Source: Hemerocallis citrina (Eukaryota; Streptophyta; Magnoliopsida; Asparagales; Asphodelaceae). Taken from it: a stretch of 64,000 bases of DNA. Numbering within the stretch: position 1 is the stretch's first letter; the number at the start of each line of letters is the position of its first letter. Position numbers and translations under genes: made by a program. This document shows, piece after piece, positions 1-11,740 of the stretch. The notes beneath the pieces were generated by a model. It saw nothing but the letters and a program-made list of their open reading frames with translations. It was not told where the DNA came from and ran no database searches. The stretch spans positions 185,402,175-185,466,174 of the forward strand of contig CM030362.1 of assembly GCA_017893485.1 (NCBI GenBank). Direction: 5' to 3'.

Positions 1-797
1 GTATTCACAAGATGTCCCATGATGCGTCATGATTAGGGCATGGATACTACTCCAGAGTATCGTCCCAGTGGCGACGCTTATGGGGTGATTGAATGACTGC
101 GGGTGGTGTCATGTTTATGGTAGGAGGTGAATTACCACAGGATGCCTACATGATGAGTCATGTGTCAGTGCGTTGGGATTCTCTCCAGGGCACTTAGATG
201 TGAGTTCGTAGTTCGTAGAATGCCTAAGATACTTACCGTAATTACAGTAGTAGATTAAGTCATGGCGAGGGATTGAACCCTAAAAGATGAAGAACGATTA
301 AGGGCTTGCCCTCGGACCTATGTAGTATTGGCTGCATAGACTCTGAACAAGTACGCATTAGTGTCATATAATGTAAACAACTGCATTAAGGACTAAGTGC
401 ACATCACAACACGACATCAATAGGATAGTCCCTTGTAGTTTGTCTTGTGATCAAGTTTGTGTTTGTTTAAGTATGGAAAATCGTTATACTGTTCCGGTAT
501 AGAGAGGATGGCAGTGTATAATATTTCGTCAGTTGAATGAACTGACGCGCCCACAACTTTACATGCAGGGTAAAGAGCTTGACAAATTGAAGTATACATG
601 CTGTTGAAAGATTGGTTTAAATATTGTATAATTGTTCCATGTAATTACTGTAAATTGCTTCTGCTGTATGAATGTAAATATATAATGCAACTCTAATGTA
701 AGAAATGTTTTTAATTTCCTTGTAAAATTGTACGAAAGAAGTGTAAAGATCCTGTGGAACTTCGAATTCAGTCTGTTTTGGAATTCGGGGTGTTACA
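1..797 (-). mobile_element. Gypsy-type LTR fragment, 5' end at 797
   Basis: Read on the minus strand, the segment opens at 797 with TGTAACACCCCGAATTCC, a start common to plant Ty3/gypsy LTRs. It runs to the window edge without a long ORF or recognisable internal gene. The far LTR end lies outside the window, so length and target duplication cannot be checked. It abuts a second LTR with the same first 11 bases, which suggests one inserted into the other. Superfamily is inferred from the terminal motif only. Confidence 0.5.
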
Positions 798-1851
798 TCA
801 TCTCTCATAAAAATTGCATCTTTAGTTCATGTAAACATCCATAAGTTCATTCATCATGATAATATGAGTAAAACACATCAAAAGATTAGAAGTATCACTC
901 ACCTCAAAGAAGATCAACTTGAAGAATAATAATAGAAATAAAGAAAAGCCTTCTCCTTGCAAAAGTCCAAGATCCAAGCTTTAAACTCCAAGAAAATAAT
1001 AAGAGAGAGATGATCTGAGTGCACAAGGGAGGTGGCCGTATGCTATCCTTATTACAGGCCGGGATTGGCCCCTAGGGTTTCACAAAAGTTTACAAAATTA
1101 CCCGCCAAGAAGATTATTTATTTACATATATGGATCACTTCCAATTATTAGTTAATCTAATTAGATTTAAAACACAATAACTAAATCCCTTCACCTCCAT
1201 ATATGGTCGGCCAGCATGCAGCCCGAATTTTCATGAAAAATCTGGAGTTTTTACTCCAAGTTGCAATTTTGCACAAAAGTCCTTCATTTTTGAGTATTTG
1301 CAAATAAGCCATAAAATATTTGTAAAAATTCAGAAAAATTAGAATTATTATCTACTAATAAAGATTAGATTTTCCAAATAAATTTTCTGACTTTTATACT
1401 CCATGAAAAATATTTTAAATAAAGCCCCAAATAATTTCAAAATTGCGTAATTATATATTTATTCAATTAAATCAATAAAAATCAACCAAGGAAATAATCT
1501 AATTCCTTATAGCCTTCTACTAAATAGTCGGCCCTAAATGTAGCCAAACAAATTTTAAGTTAAATTTTCACCCTTAAACGACTTTTTACAAAAAAAAACC
1601 CTTTTCTTTCAAAAGTTTACAAAAGTAGTTTTCTTTATTCAGAAAAATCTCAAAAATTCAAATATACCCAATAACAAATAATAGAAGTTGTTCATCAAAT
1701 CATAACTCTAAATTCACCATTTGAAAATATTTGCACATGTTTTGCACGTGTAAAAATATCAATTTTACGAAAATTCAAAATAATTAAATAAATTGATTTA
1801 AAAATTATTTATTGATTCAAAATATTGTATTAAAAATTATGGGGTGTTACA
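798..1851 (-). mobile_element. Second gypsy-type LTR fragment, 5' end at 1851
   Basis: On the minus strand this begins at 1851 with TGTAACACCCC and continues through AT-rich sequence into a stretch near 1070-900 with CCTAGGGGCC and CTCTCTCTTATT-like leader sequence, typical of an LTR R/U5 region. It is cut at 797 by the neighbouring LTR. No protein-coding segment is visible. It may be a solo LTR or the 5' part of a nested element; its other end is not in view. Confidence 0.45.
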
Positions 1852-2178
1852 CCTACTGAGTTTATGGTTTTGGCAAAAAACCCTACTCAGTTATTTTTTG
1901 ACAAAAAACCTTACCAAACTTTATTTTCCGTTAGAAGTGTCTGACACCGTTAACTTTATCATGAAATGTCTAAAATAAACCTAAAGTCTTAACCATTTAA
2001 CAAAACTACCCATCCCCCTCTTCTTCCAGTAAAACCCAAACCCAAATCCGATCTTCTGCCTGTTCATCCCCCTCCTCCAAATTCCAATATCACCCGCTTT
2101 GCTATCCAATTAATCCCCCGCTTTCTTCCATTTTAATTTTTAATTAGAAAAAAATCAAAAAACCCTTGATCAAAGATG
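1852..2178. other. Flank of ArfGAP pseudogene, no gene seen
   Basis: This holds two imperfect copies of a motif around GGCAAAAAACCCTACTCAG (near 1873 and 1895) followed by a pyrimidine-rich stretch (2005-2140) that looks like a former 5' UTR of the pseudogene. The repeated motif resembles ends of some plant Mutator-like elements, but I cannot identify a partner terminal repeat. Confidence 0.25.
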
Positions 2179-3991
2179 ATGTCATCATCGTCGTCCTCAT
2201 CAACGGTGACGTGGCGGCTACAGGAGTTGTAGGCGCGGGTGGGGAACTGCACGTGCATGGACTGCGCGCAGATGAACCAGTAGAGGGCATCAGTGTCGTA
2301 CGAGATCCTCATGTGTCTGGAATGTTTAGGAAAGCAGCGGGGGTTGGGTTCCATGCCATCTTCGTACGGGTCTGTGACGATGGATTCCTGGTCGGAGATT
2401 TAGATTCGGAAGATGGAGGTCGGAGGTAACGATGTCGTCAACATGTTTTTGCAAAGGTATGGGGTTGGGAAGGAGACAGAGATCTTCGTTAAGTATAACA
2501 CTAGCGTCGCTACCGTCTATCGGGATCGAATTCAGGTGATTTTCTCATGAGCCCCTGTAATTTGATGGTATTGCATAATGTTAGAATACACGCAATTTAC
2601 AAGACCCATACTTTGAAGTTTTAGTGTAGCATTAGGGTCTTTCAGATGGTACCGTAGCACCCCACATTTGGTTTGAGTTTCAGTATTGCCAATTCTTAGA
2701 ACGAAATTCTAGGGTATTTTAGTATCCTGAAATGCATGAACTATTAGAGAAGGTATATTGTGACTTATGAGGTTCTTTTAAGATATTGAAGAAGAGGGGG
2801 AATTTTTAATATCGAAGAGATGGGGTTTTATACCAATTTATTGAAAGAAGTATCTTAGTTTTTGACAATTGTCCATTTTGCTGATTGATTCATGATTGAT
2901 TCATGATTTCCTTATAACGAATTTATGAATGTCTGAAAGGTACCTTTTTATGTAAATCAGTCAGTAATGACCAAAATTGAACAATGTTAAAGAGGTGCCT
3001 TTGGTAAATTTGTAGTATTCCACGATGTTCGTTTGGGGGGAATTAATTGGAAGTACTCAACTTGTATGAAGTATATGATTTTTTATTTTATTTTTTGCGT
3101 GAAAATTTGCATGAGATAATATAGAGTACAGATATTGAAAGACATGGGAATATTTGAATGGGTTCTTAACTCCAAATTTTGTAAGTTGGAATTCAAGTAA
3201 GTTTTAGGCCAGCAATCAATTAAATATTTTAGATTCTCTAACATGTTTATCCCCATATGCGTTCATTTGTGTGTGTGTGTCTCTGTGTGGAATTTGATGG
3301 GAAACGATAAACTACTTTAAGATATTACTCATAAATTTAATGAATTTGAACTTGGTCCTGGGGGAATAGTTGAAGTGGGGGTTTGTGCGATGTTTATAGT
3401 TGGAGGTCATATAATTTCCAGGCAACATTTTTTATATAGTTGAAGGTTATAATAATTTTCAGGCTCCATTTAATAAATATTTTGATAATTTATATATACA
3501 AAGATTTACACATTCAGGTTACTCTTAATTTTAACTTGACATGTCATGCAGGACTTGTTTAAAGCCGCCCATGGAATGATCCACCAGTTGTTAAAGAAAC
3601 AATCAATTCCGGTGGGACTGGATGGAAACCATCCTTAGGACAGAGTTCGACAGACAACACTATAGATTGGGATAGTTGGGAAAATGATGACTTTAGAAAT
3701 ATTGATATTAGGAGGAATCAATCAGCTGCAGACTTTAGGAGTGTAGGCGGAGGTGGGACAAAGGGGCCATCTAGATCTAAGTTGACTCTAGATATATACA
3801 TAAAGTCAGAGTTCGAGGAATCAGCAGTGAATAAAGGTAGCTTCTTCTCTAAGAAGATGGCAGAAAATTATGCTAGACCGGAGGGACTCCCCCCGTCACA
3901 ACGAGGAAGTATGTGGGTTTTGGATCCAGTCCATCTCCATCAGTTCATCGTAGTAACTCGTAAGGAGACATGTTGGAGGTAGATGTACGGT
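2179..3991 (+). pseudogene. ArfGAP (AGD6/AGD7-like) pseudogene, 5' half only
   Basis: Relic of an ADP-ribosylation-factor GTPase-activating protein of the plant AGD6/AGD7 type, which acts on ARF GTPases in vesicle traffic. Exon 1 (2179-2535) encodes a Ser run, then the ArfGAP zinc finger in CX2CX16CX2C spacing (CMDC, then CLECLGKQRGLG), VTMDSWSEI and GKETEIFVKYN, ending at RDRIQ before a GT donor. A roughly 1-kb intron ends in AG at 3551. Exon 2 (3552-3991) shows WNDPPVVKE, DWDSWEND, RRNQSAADFRS and RPEGLPPSQ. In-frame stops lie within the zinc finger, after SWSEI and at the start of exon 2, and a frameshift sits near 3910, after which the frame reads YVGFGSSPSP. The C-terminal half of the family is missing. 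The intron is retained, so this is not a processed copy. Clearly non-functional. Confidence 0.88.
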
Positions 3992-4541
3992 AACTAGGCT
4001 AGTGACTTGTAGAAATAATGTCGGTCGAGATATTAGATATTGATTGGAAAAGATTGTTATTAGTTAGTCAAGTAAATGTCAAACTTGTAACCCCCATTCC
4101 CGTAAATAAATATTTTCTGTATTTCGACTAATTATAATTTACCTTGTGTTAAATTCATTTTGGGTTCTCTATTAAAATATTTTCTAATTAGAAATTTTAT
4201 TTATTTCGAATAATTGTATATTTTAATTTTAATTTCTATTTCTATTTGATCGACTATTTATATTGTACATTGTTTGGATTATTTTAATAAATCAGTTAAA
4301 CTCGAGTTTGCATTTTGATATACATATATTATTATTATAACTATTATCAGTATTATTTTTGTTAGTGTTGTTATTTGCAGTATCATTATTTTTATTGTTA
4401 ATATTAATATAATTATTATTTTATTTTAAGCCGAATATACTCTATTTTATATGTATTCATTATTTGACTTAATGTATATGTATGTTTTATAAACCCCTAT
4501 AATGCTAATTATTTTTCCCCTATTGGATTTTAACTTATTAA

Positions 4542-5340
4542 TTGATTTATAACCCTAAATCCATTACCCATTCTCCTATTGGATCATCTACCCAACAACC
4601 TAAACCCATTACCCTATATATAAATACCCTATCACCTATATCCCTAGCTAACCCTAGCCTATTCTACTGTTTAACCCCCTTTAGCCGCCACTATTCCTCA
4701 TCCCTTACCTCCGGCTTCTCCCCTTCCTCCCTGTGTCACGACCTCCCCCTATCGTGCTTGCCACCTCGTCATTCTCTCCCCTTCTCCCGTTTACACTTCG
4801 TCTTCAACCCATCCCACCTCAGATCCTCCTCGTCTTCACCCATCATCGCCATTGCCACCGCCTATGCCTTGCCTCCGACGCCAACACCCTCGTCGTCGAC
4901 CCTGCATCCCCCTATCCTCCTCCTCGCTTTCATCCTGCAACCCACCGTCCTCACCTGCAACCTCTCTGCTCATCTCCTCCCTCCAGCGACAGTGCCACAT
5001 CCCCTCCTTCTCCTTCTTTGTTCGTCTTCCCCAACCCACCTCGCAGCCCTCGTGAACCCATCACCTTGTCGCCTCGCCATCCTCTGAAACCCATTACCCT
5101 CGCCTTGTCCTCTACTCGTCATCATCCCCTACCTCTACTCACCCTCTTGTCGCCTCGCCATCCCCGAATCCTCGAAGCTTCCCCGCCATCGCTCATCTAT
5201 TTCTCCCTCCAAACAGAGCACCGAGCCTAACCCATCGCCATCGTCGCTCTTCATCGACTGCTCCCCAGTCGAGTCCTCGATGCCGCCGTCGCAATGCCAC
5301 CATAGCCGTCGTCGGAACCTCCCGCCATTGTCGTGAAGCT
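4542..5340. other. GC-richer Pro/Ser-coding-like block in LTR
   Basis: A CT-rich, GC-elevated block inside the solo LTR yields overlapping open frames in several phases (for example 4542-5087 and 4733-5230), all low-complexity Pro/Ser/His/Leu. It occupies the place expected for the LTR R/U5 leader, just beyond a TATA-rich segment. The equivalent place in copy 2 (57090-57660) is also GC-rich but not conserved as protein. I take the open frames as composition effects rather than genes. Confidence 0.55.
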
Positions 5341-6955
5341 CTGCTTTGAATTCTGGCCGTCTGATTTTATCATCTTGATCATCACCATCTAATCACTCAT
5401 GGACCCTCTGATCTGATCAAGATCGATGCCATCATCATATCTGATCTGATCTCCATCATCTTGATCAGATCGAATCAGAGCAATCTCAGCCATCCGATTG
5501 TCTTGATCTTGATCGCCATCAAGATCCGTGCCGATCTGATCCATCCGATCTCGATCGTCGATCAACGTGCTCATCCAATCAAGGCAAGTATCTTTTTGTA
5601 CAATTCGTTGTTCTAGTACAAATTTTTATTTGAAAATACTGCAAGTAGATCGTAGTTGTGACTCCCATTTGGTTTATCATTTGATGATCTCATTTTACAT
5701 GTTACCGTCCTTAACAACTCCATGATCATAAGAGTCATAATCTTTCATTGATATATTCTTTTCACAATTTGTTGGATCCATTTTATCTCCTAATTATTTG
5801 AACATATGAAACTAAGAACCACCTTGACTTGTAGATTATGTTGTATGATGTATGTATTGATCTTACCTTCTTTGAGTTGAAAAGTAAATGTGATGTACTG
5901 ATTTGATATCCATTACATCCTATTTGTATCACACACTAATCTAGACTCATAATGGTCATTTATCATGCCACTTGTTATATAAAAGAATTCACATATGCCG
6001 CTATTCCTGTCTTTGCTTGCTGTTTTGACCCTGATAACATCAAAATCTGAACTTGAGTTCTAAACATAAAATTAGCCCCAGATGTTCAGTTTACTACCCT
6101 TTTGGCAGAATTAAATTTCGAGTTATGGTTCGTGAGTTATCGCAGTTTTACTGCTACTGTGTCGTAGAATTCCATATTCATAAATTTGCTGCATCACTTT
6201 GGTTTACATGAAAATTAACCATGCTGCCTGTAAGATAATGACTTGAAATTTTGCATGCTGATACTAGACACACTAGAGGACGTTTCCTAATTATCCTGGA
6301 ATTAATTAATGAAGTTTCAGATCTTTTTCATATTTATAAACACAACTTTATAAGTTTTGGCTGAACACTAATCTTGTATAGTTTGCTATTTTGACACATG
6401 ATGCTACAACTTTTATGTATATCATTTATATGCGTTGGATTCGGCAGAGAGTCTAGTTTCTGACGGATTCAGATTTGCATTCTATTAGCAACGGGAATCA
6501 CAGGTTTGGTGCAGCTACGTCATACTATCCAGAATTGGAATTCTCGTAGTCCTTTAAAATTTTAAATTGTTTTGACCCTCGAATATGCCTTCTAACTATC
6601 TTAAACTTGTTCTCTATTCTTGATCATGCTTACTTGCCCTGTTTCGCACGATTTTATGTTTGTCTTGATAATAATAATAAATAACAAGCCGGGGTTTAAG
6701 GGAAAGACCATAGTAGTGGACAATATAGGTAAGTGTACTCAGAAGGGGGCCCGTGTTTCCCACTTGATACTTGTTTTGTGAACTAGTTATATTATTATTC
6801 GATTCATGGACTGGTTATATTAACACTTGATTCATGGACTAGTATATTATTATTTGATTCATGTCTTGTCATGTTATTACTTGACTCATGAACAAGTTAT
6901 ATGATTACCCGATTCATGAACATGCTGGCTTGATACTTGATGCCTGAGTACACTG

Positions 6956-8646
6956 TGATGAACACATTATTGTTCACATTTAGAAGTAATAATCTTAATG
7001 AAATTGTACATTTAAAAGCTCTATATGTGATATTTAACTCTTGTTTTCTCTTTTCCATAGGAAACAGCTCATAACAGCAAAACGAAGCAGATTTAGGACT
7101 CCAAGGATAATACACAGCAAACTGCAGAGGATCAGTCGACTGGTTCCCCAACACAGGCGACTGGACAAGAGAAGCTGATTTTCCACAACTCTCGACACAG
7201 TCGACTCACTCCCAAAAGACAGTCGACTGGTCTGAACAATTATGAAATCTTCAGGAGTCTCGACTCAGTCGACTGGTTCGAAGACAAGTCGACTGGTCTG
7301 CGGCGGAGTAAACAAATAAGATATTCGAAGATTCACCCAAATCTAATTCCGAATCTATTTGAAACCAGATCTTATGCAACGAATCAAATCTAGAGACTGG
7401 GAATTGGCAAGAGCACGTGGTGAACAGATAAGGAAAGAAAGAAGAAAAGAGAAAGATATAAATCATCAAATAAAATAAAGAAGGATTTTGCTGAAAAAGT
7501 GGAAACCCTAATTCTCAACCGTATTCTATAAATATCAGAAAAGAAGCATTATTCAGGGGGATCCGCCAGAATCCATCGATCTCTTGAAAGCAACTTAATC
7601 ACAGAGTTCCCAACCATCAAGTCATCAACCGTGCGCATCACGCCATCATCATCGAAGAAGGAGAGAGGAGACACAGCAACCAGAAGGCAGTCGACTGTGT
7701 GACAGACAGTCGACCTTATTGCCGGAATCCATTAGTTTATTTCTTCTCTCTCTTTATTCTTTTATGTTGATCATGTACTTGAACTTGTTAAGCAATAAAG
7801 TTATTATTATGTGGAACTAACTTCATAGTTGGGTAGATCGAAGCCGTAGTTATGTAGTGCTGTGTTCTTCTGAATCCTTTTATTTTACTTATTGATTGAA
7901 TCTAATTGAATTGATATAGATTGATAACAGTCAAACTTGTTCAGAAGTTATAAGTGCAGTCGACTGAAGGTGAGAGCCAGTCGACTGCCATACAGAATCT
8001 GATATTATCAAGTCTGTGAGTTAGAAATCTGAATCTATTATATGAGCATATTGAGACGACCCGTATCTCGTGCTTATAACTTGTAACAAGGGAATCTTTA
8101 GGGTTCTTGGTTCAGTCAACTTAAAGGATCTAGATCTGATACCAATTTCTAGAACTTTAAGTGTTTGTTCGTTTCCACTGTTCTTATGTTTTCATCAAGT
8201 ATAACTTAGTAGATACCATGCTAAAATACTTAGGGGAAGAAACGAATTAGAGTAGATACCATGCCTAATTCTTGGCTTAGGGAAACAATACTTTAAGGAG
8301 TAGATACCATGCCCTTGAAGTGAACAAACATGAGTAATTAGAAGTAAATTCAGAAGGCAACTTAGCATTACTAACTATTGGTGGAGATCAACAACCCAAC
8401 TATTCAAGAGATATTTGTGATTCAACACCTCTCATCTTAGTTTTAATCTTTTAGTTCTTTTAGAATATTATAAAAACTCTTATTCATTTTTATTATTAGT
8501 TTTATTGATTAGTAAGTTGAAGTCTACAATCTCTGTGGGATCGACCCTTGCTATTACTACGATTCTATAAACGATTCGTGCATTTGCGAGGTTTTATAAT
8601 TTGTGTCTAGTTAGTCTATTTATTTAGGTATCTAGATTGCACAGCA
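6956..8646 (+). mobile_element. Nested solo LTR, 1691 bp, TSD CACTG
   Basis: The segment begins TGATGAACAC and ends ATTGCACAGCA, and is flanked by perfect CACTG copies at 6951-6955 and 8647-8651. The related LTR copy at 54844-58015 lacks it at the matching place (near 55770), which gives an empty-site comparison. It holds a TATA-like TTCTATAAATATC (near 7525) and an AATAAAG signal (near 7793). It ends with CTCTGTGGGATCGACCC (8541-8557), a phrase familiar from Athila/Ogre-type gypsy LTRs. No internal domain is present. Solo LTR status is well supported; lineage is tentative. Confidence 0.82.
7134..7986 (+). repeat. Dispersed palindrome AGTCGACT, eight copies
   Basis: Inside the nested solo LTR the 8-bp palindrome AGTCGACT occurs at 7134, 7199, 7221, 7267, 7287, 7689, 7958 and 7979, with a near-match at 7708. 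Most copies extend to CAGTCGACTGG. Chance expectation for one specific 8-mer in 850 bp is about 0.01. The spacing is irregular, so this is not a simple tandem repeat. Confidence 0.8.
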
Positions 8647-8764
8647 CACTGCCCTATAAAATCCACCACTAGACCTAAACTTAATTGTTTGTATGTAGCA
8701 ACCAAGTGGAAAATGGATGGGACGCATGAAGTGCTACCTAGATAGAATTAAACAATAGACTTAA

Positions 8765-8970
8765 GAATAACTTATCACCTGTACACACTTGAAACCCTAT
8801 TTGATACTTGTTACTTGACACTTGTACATGATACTTGTTACTTGAAACTTGTACGTGATACTTGTTACTTGATGCTTGATACAACTACATGCTAACTTGT
8901 TACTTGTTCATACTACTTGTATTTGTTACCCGTTCCTATTACTTGATTTGTCTTACTTGCTAGCTAGTCT
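8765..8970. repeat. Degenerate minisatellite (ACTTGTTACTTGATACTTGT)
   Basis: Variants of TACTTGTTACTTGA are iterated here, and the inverted equivalent (TATCAAGTAACAAGT) is iterated in the sister LTR at 55435-55640. It is therefore an old, shared component of this LTR family. Copies are short and diverged. Confidence 0.6.
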
Positions 8971-9537
8971 CTTGAACTTATCTACTTGTTACATCCTTTT
9001 CAACCATGTTGTATACCCTTGATTCCAAATTTTATTTCATATTTTCTTGCACTTATTTTTACACTCTTGCTTGTACTACTTGCGGCCCTATCTTGCACTA
9101 AGGGCGTTAGTCTTTGTTTCTCCATTTTCTTCTGCATGATAAATACATGCTTTGGAGACGAGTTGCCTGCTGGAGTTGGTGAGCAAACCTTCTAGGCTTC
9201 GCTTGGGAAAACTTGCTTCAATTATCTTGTATTTGAGTTTATTTAATTTTATTGCTACTTAAAACTTGTAACGGGCTTGTAGTTCTGAAGTTTTTACTTT
9301 TGATCCAAATCTTGAATTTATTTGGAATAATTATATTTGTTTCATATGTTTTTCTATTGATTAATAAATTATTCATGCATGCGTGGTTGAATATATTTTG
9401 CTATATTTCTTGTTATGATACTGAGTCGATCCTACAGCTTATGAATGATGAAAATCATTCGCTGGGCTTTGTCGCGCGCTCGTATTCCGTATTTCTTTTG
9501 GGAAGCGGGGCGTGACAGAACTCTTTCCTCTTCTCCT

Positions 9538-10528
9538 ATGGCTACAGAGGTTATCCATGGAAAATCAATCCCTATAGAAGAAGAACAAGCTTTATCTTCC
9601 GCATGGCGTGAGATTTCTCAAGATCCAATATTAGGTAGTAATCATAAAAAAGAAAAGCTATGGGAGCAAATTTCAGCTACTTTCGTTGATCGTAATCCAC
9701 TCATTGTAATACTTATCGGTCACCGAAGTCTCTCACATGTTGTATGGCCCTAATTATAAAAGCTGCGAGCAAGTTCTGTGGATGCATTCGTCAAGTCGAG
9801 TGTCTTAATCCAAGTGGTGCTTCCGAGCTAGATATTATTAATATTTTATTAATATTTTTCTTCTAATAATTATATTATTATGTTTTCTACATGTAGATTA
9901 AACATGTCAAAGTTCTATTTGCACAAGATTCAGATGAAAAGAAAGAGTTTATATTTGATCATGTGCGGTTCATCCTCAAGGACGCTGAGAAATGGGCCAA
10001 TATAAATTTCGGATCTCCTGCAACTTTCAAAGCTTCGCAAAATAACAACTCACAATTAGGTCCAAGATCTATTGATATGAACAGAAATGACGATGAGCTA
10101 GTGTCAATCGAAGAGGGACAAACACCAACCAACTATCACTAGCTGAAGAAAAATAAGAAATTTTGAGTACATTGAAAAGAAGGAAAGAAGAACGAAGAAA
10201 GAAATATCGTTTGATGAATGTTGAAAATGAGAAGAAAAAATTAGAACTAAAGGCTCAACATCAAGAGATGCTCTTTATGGATAAAGAACTAAATTCTATA
10301 ACCGATCCTATTGAACGAGAACATTTTCGGAAGAAAAAAGAACAAGTTTTAACTAAGGATAGTAATTCTGAAATATTTGGAACATCCTCTCAATTTATGC
10401 ATAATACTTTCACTGGTGGCAACCAATATCAAACTGGATACCAATGTGAAGGTGGATTTGGAGCAAGCGGATATGGAGGAGCCGGACAGGGAGGACATGG
10501 ATTTGGATTTGACCTACTGAAATATTAA
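9538..10528 (+). pseudogene. PIF/Harbinger ORF1-like (Myb/NAM-associated) relic
   Basis: Decayed copy of the plant protein family often labelled glutathione S-transferase T3-like or NAM-associated, typically the DNA-binding ORF1 of PIF/Harbinger transposons. From an ATG at 9538, a Myb/SANT-like part reads SSAWREISQDPILG and KLWEQISATF up to a stop at 9751. A frameshift then exposes IIKAASKFCGC and NPSGASELDI. A short AT-rich intron-like gap ends at TAG 9897. Next come VKVLFAQDSDEKKEF and a stop at 10141, then the NAM-associated C-terminal part (10163-10528) with ENEKKKLELKAQHQEM, DPIEREHFRKKKE and a Gly-rich tail. No DDE transposase ORF is visible. The element's 5' side abuts the solo LTR at 9517. 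Not functional. Confidence 0.78.
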
Positions 10529-11740
10529 ATTATCTGTAATTTTTATTACCATTGTAATTATTTATCACGTAATTTGCTTTGTTTATTATTGTAATTTTTT
10601 TTTGAACGTGTACTTTAGTTTTTAATTATTATAATTTTTTAAGAAATATAATTATAATTCTGTCAAAATTTAATATTAAATTAATCTAAATTATAAAAAT
10701 TATCCAATTGAAGAGAAATTAATTCGTTATAATCTAAGTAAGGTGATACTTAAATATAATTAATATTTTATGAAATTAATAAGTCGTTAATAATCGACTA
10801 AAGTGAAAATTAAATTAATAACATTATAATTAAAAATATTTATCCATTAAATTAGTTTTAAAATTTATTAATATTACAATTAATGTATACTTTATTTTAG
10901 TTTAATTAAGAAAAATGAATAATTCAAAGAAATTATATCTATATCTCTAATATTTTATTAGGAGAGTCGGGGTTGTGTAACCAAACAAACACGTATAATG
11001 CATGTGCATAACTAATATAAAGGAGGCCTTAGGTTCGATGCCCGGCAACGTCGAAATTTTTTCTTTTAACAAAAAATATATTTATTATGACGTGCATCAC
11101 ACGTGTAAATTACTAGTATTATGCTAATACGAGAGAGAATGTAACCCCAATCTCCCCTCTCCATTTTGAAATAGAGAAAGGAGAGCAAAAGTAGGAATTC
11201 TATCCGTTCGCGATGGTACTTTATCTTTCACACATACCTTAACATGTGCACATGCCCAACCACCACCTCCGCTCAATTTTCGATTGTTGGATCGTCCAGA
11301 TGCGCGAAGACGTGCGTAATCGAGGCTTCCGATCGCACCACGTTGCCACCCAATCACGCATGTCCAATTCACTCGGCAGCGTAAGCCCATTACGTAATTA
11401 ACGCCCCAGATAGTGCCACATCACCACATCATCCTGACACCTTATTCCACTCGGCGGCCAAGCACAGGCTCGATGGGCGATCCAGATTGCTCCAAAAATC
11501 ACATCAACTCGATAAATTAATAAATTTAACAGAAAATGATTTTAAATTATGAAATTAAATTAAAATACCAAAAAATATTATTAAATACGAAAATTTAATT
11601 AAAAATTCTGAAAAAATAATTAAAATTTCGGAATTTATACAATATATTATGCTAAATCACTTTTGTGTAGAATTTTTCTCATTATTCATTTTTAAAATAA
11701 AAAAAGGAAGGTAAATGTAGGAGATAACTCTCCACTCTTA
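10529..11740. other. AT-rich intergenic DNA; Helitron-like 3' end at 11116
   Basis: No gene is recognised. Sequence to about 10960 is very AT-rich. At 11090-11116 a hairpin ACGTG-CATCA-CACGT is followed by TAAATTACTAG and then T, the arrangement of a Helitron 3' terminus on the plus strand; the matching 5' end is not evident. From 11120 to 11480 the sequence is more balanced in composition but matches nothing I know. A GGTTCGATGCC motif near 11034 resembles a tRNA B box without the rest of a tRNA. Confidence 0.35.

Larger units (their letters stand above)
4086..9517 (-). mobile_element. Large solo LTR (gypsy type), copy 1
   Basis: On the minus strand it starts at 9517 with TGTCACGCCCCGCTTCCC and ends at 4086 (...GGGGGTTACA), a TG...CA LTR. 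The flanks are AAACT (4081-4085) and GAACT (9518-9522), a 5-bp target duplication with one mismatch. A second copy in opposite orientation lies at 54844-58015 and matches along its length, including both ends. Without the nested 1.69-kb LTR it is about 3.7 kb. It contains a pyrimidine-rich (plus strand) region at 4680-5340, long intron-like AT-rich sequence and a degenerate minisatellite. No gag or pol is present, so it is a solo LTR. Assignment to gypsy rests on the terminal motif and 5-bp duplication. Confidence 0.8.

Noticed and set aside
4542..5230. Overlapping open frames of 165-181 residues
   Set aside because: Low-complexity Pro/Ser/Leu in several phases within an LTR leader; no domain, and the sister LTR does not conserve the protein.
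7134..7986. CRISPR-like array of short palindromes
   Set aside because: Repeat unit is 8-11 bp with irregular spacing inside a plant LTR; CRISPR arrays do not occur in plant nuclear genomes.
11020..11050. tRNA B-box-like GGTTCGATGCC
   Set aside because: No A box at a suitable distance and no cloverleaf could be drawn.
11124..11390. 88-residue minus-strand open frame
   Set aside because: No recognisable domain, no conserved start context and no supporting features nearby.
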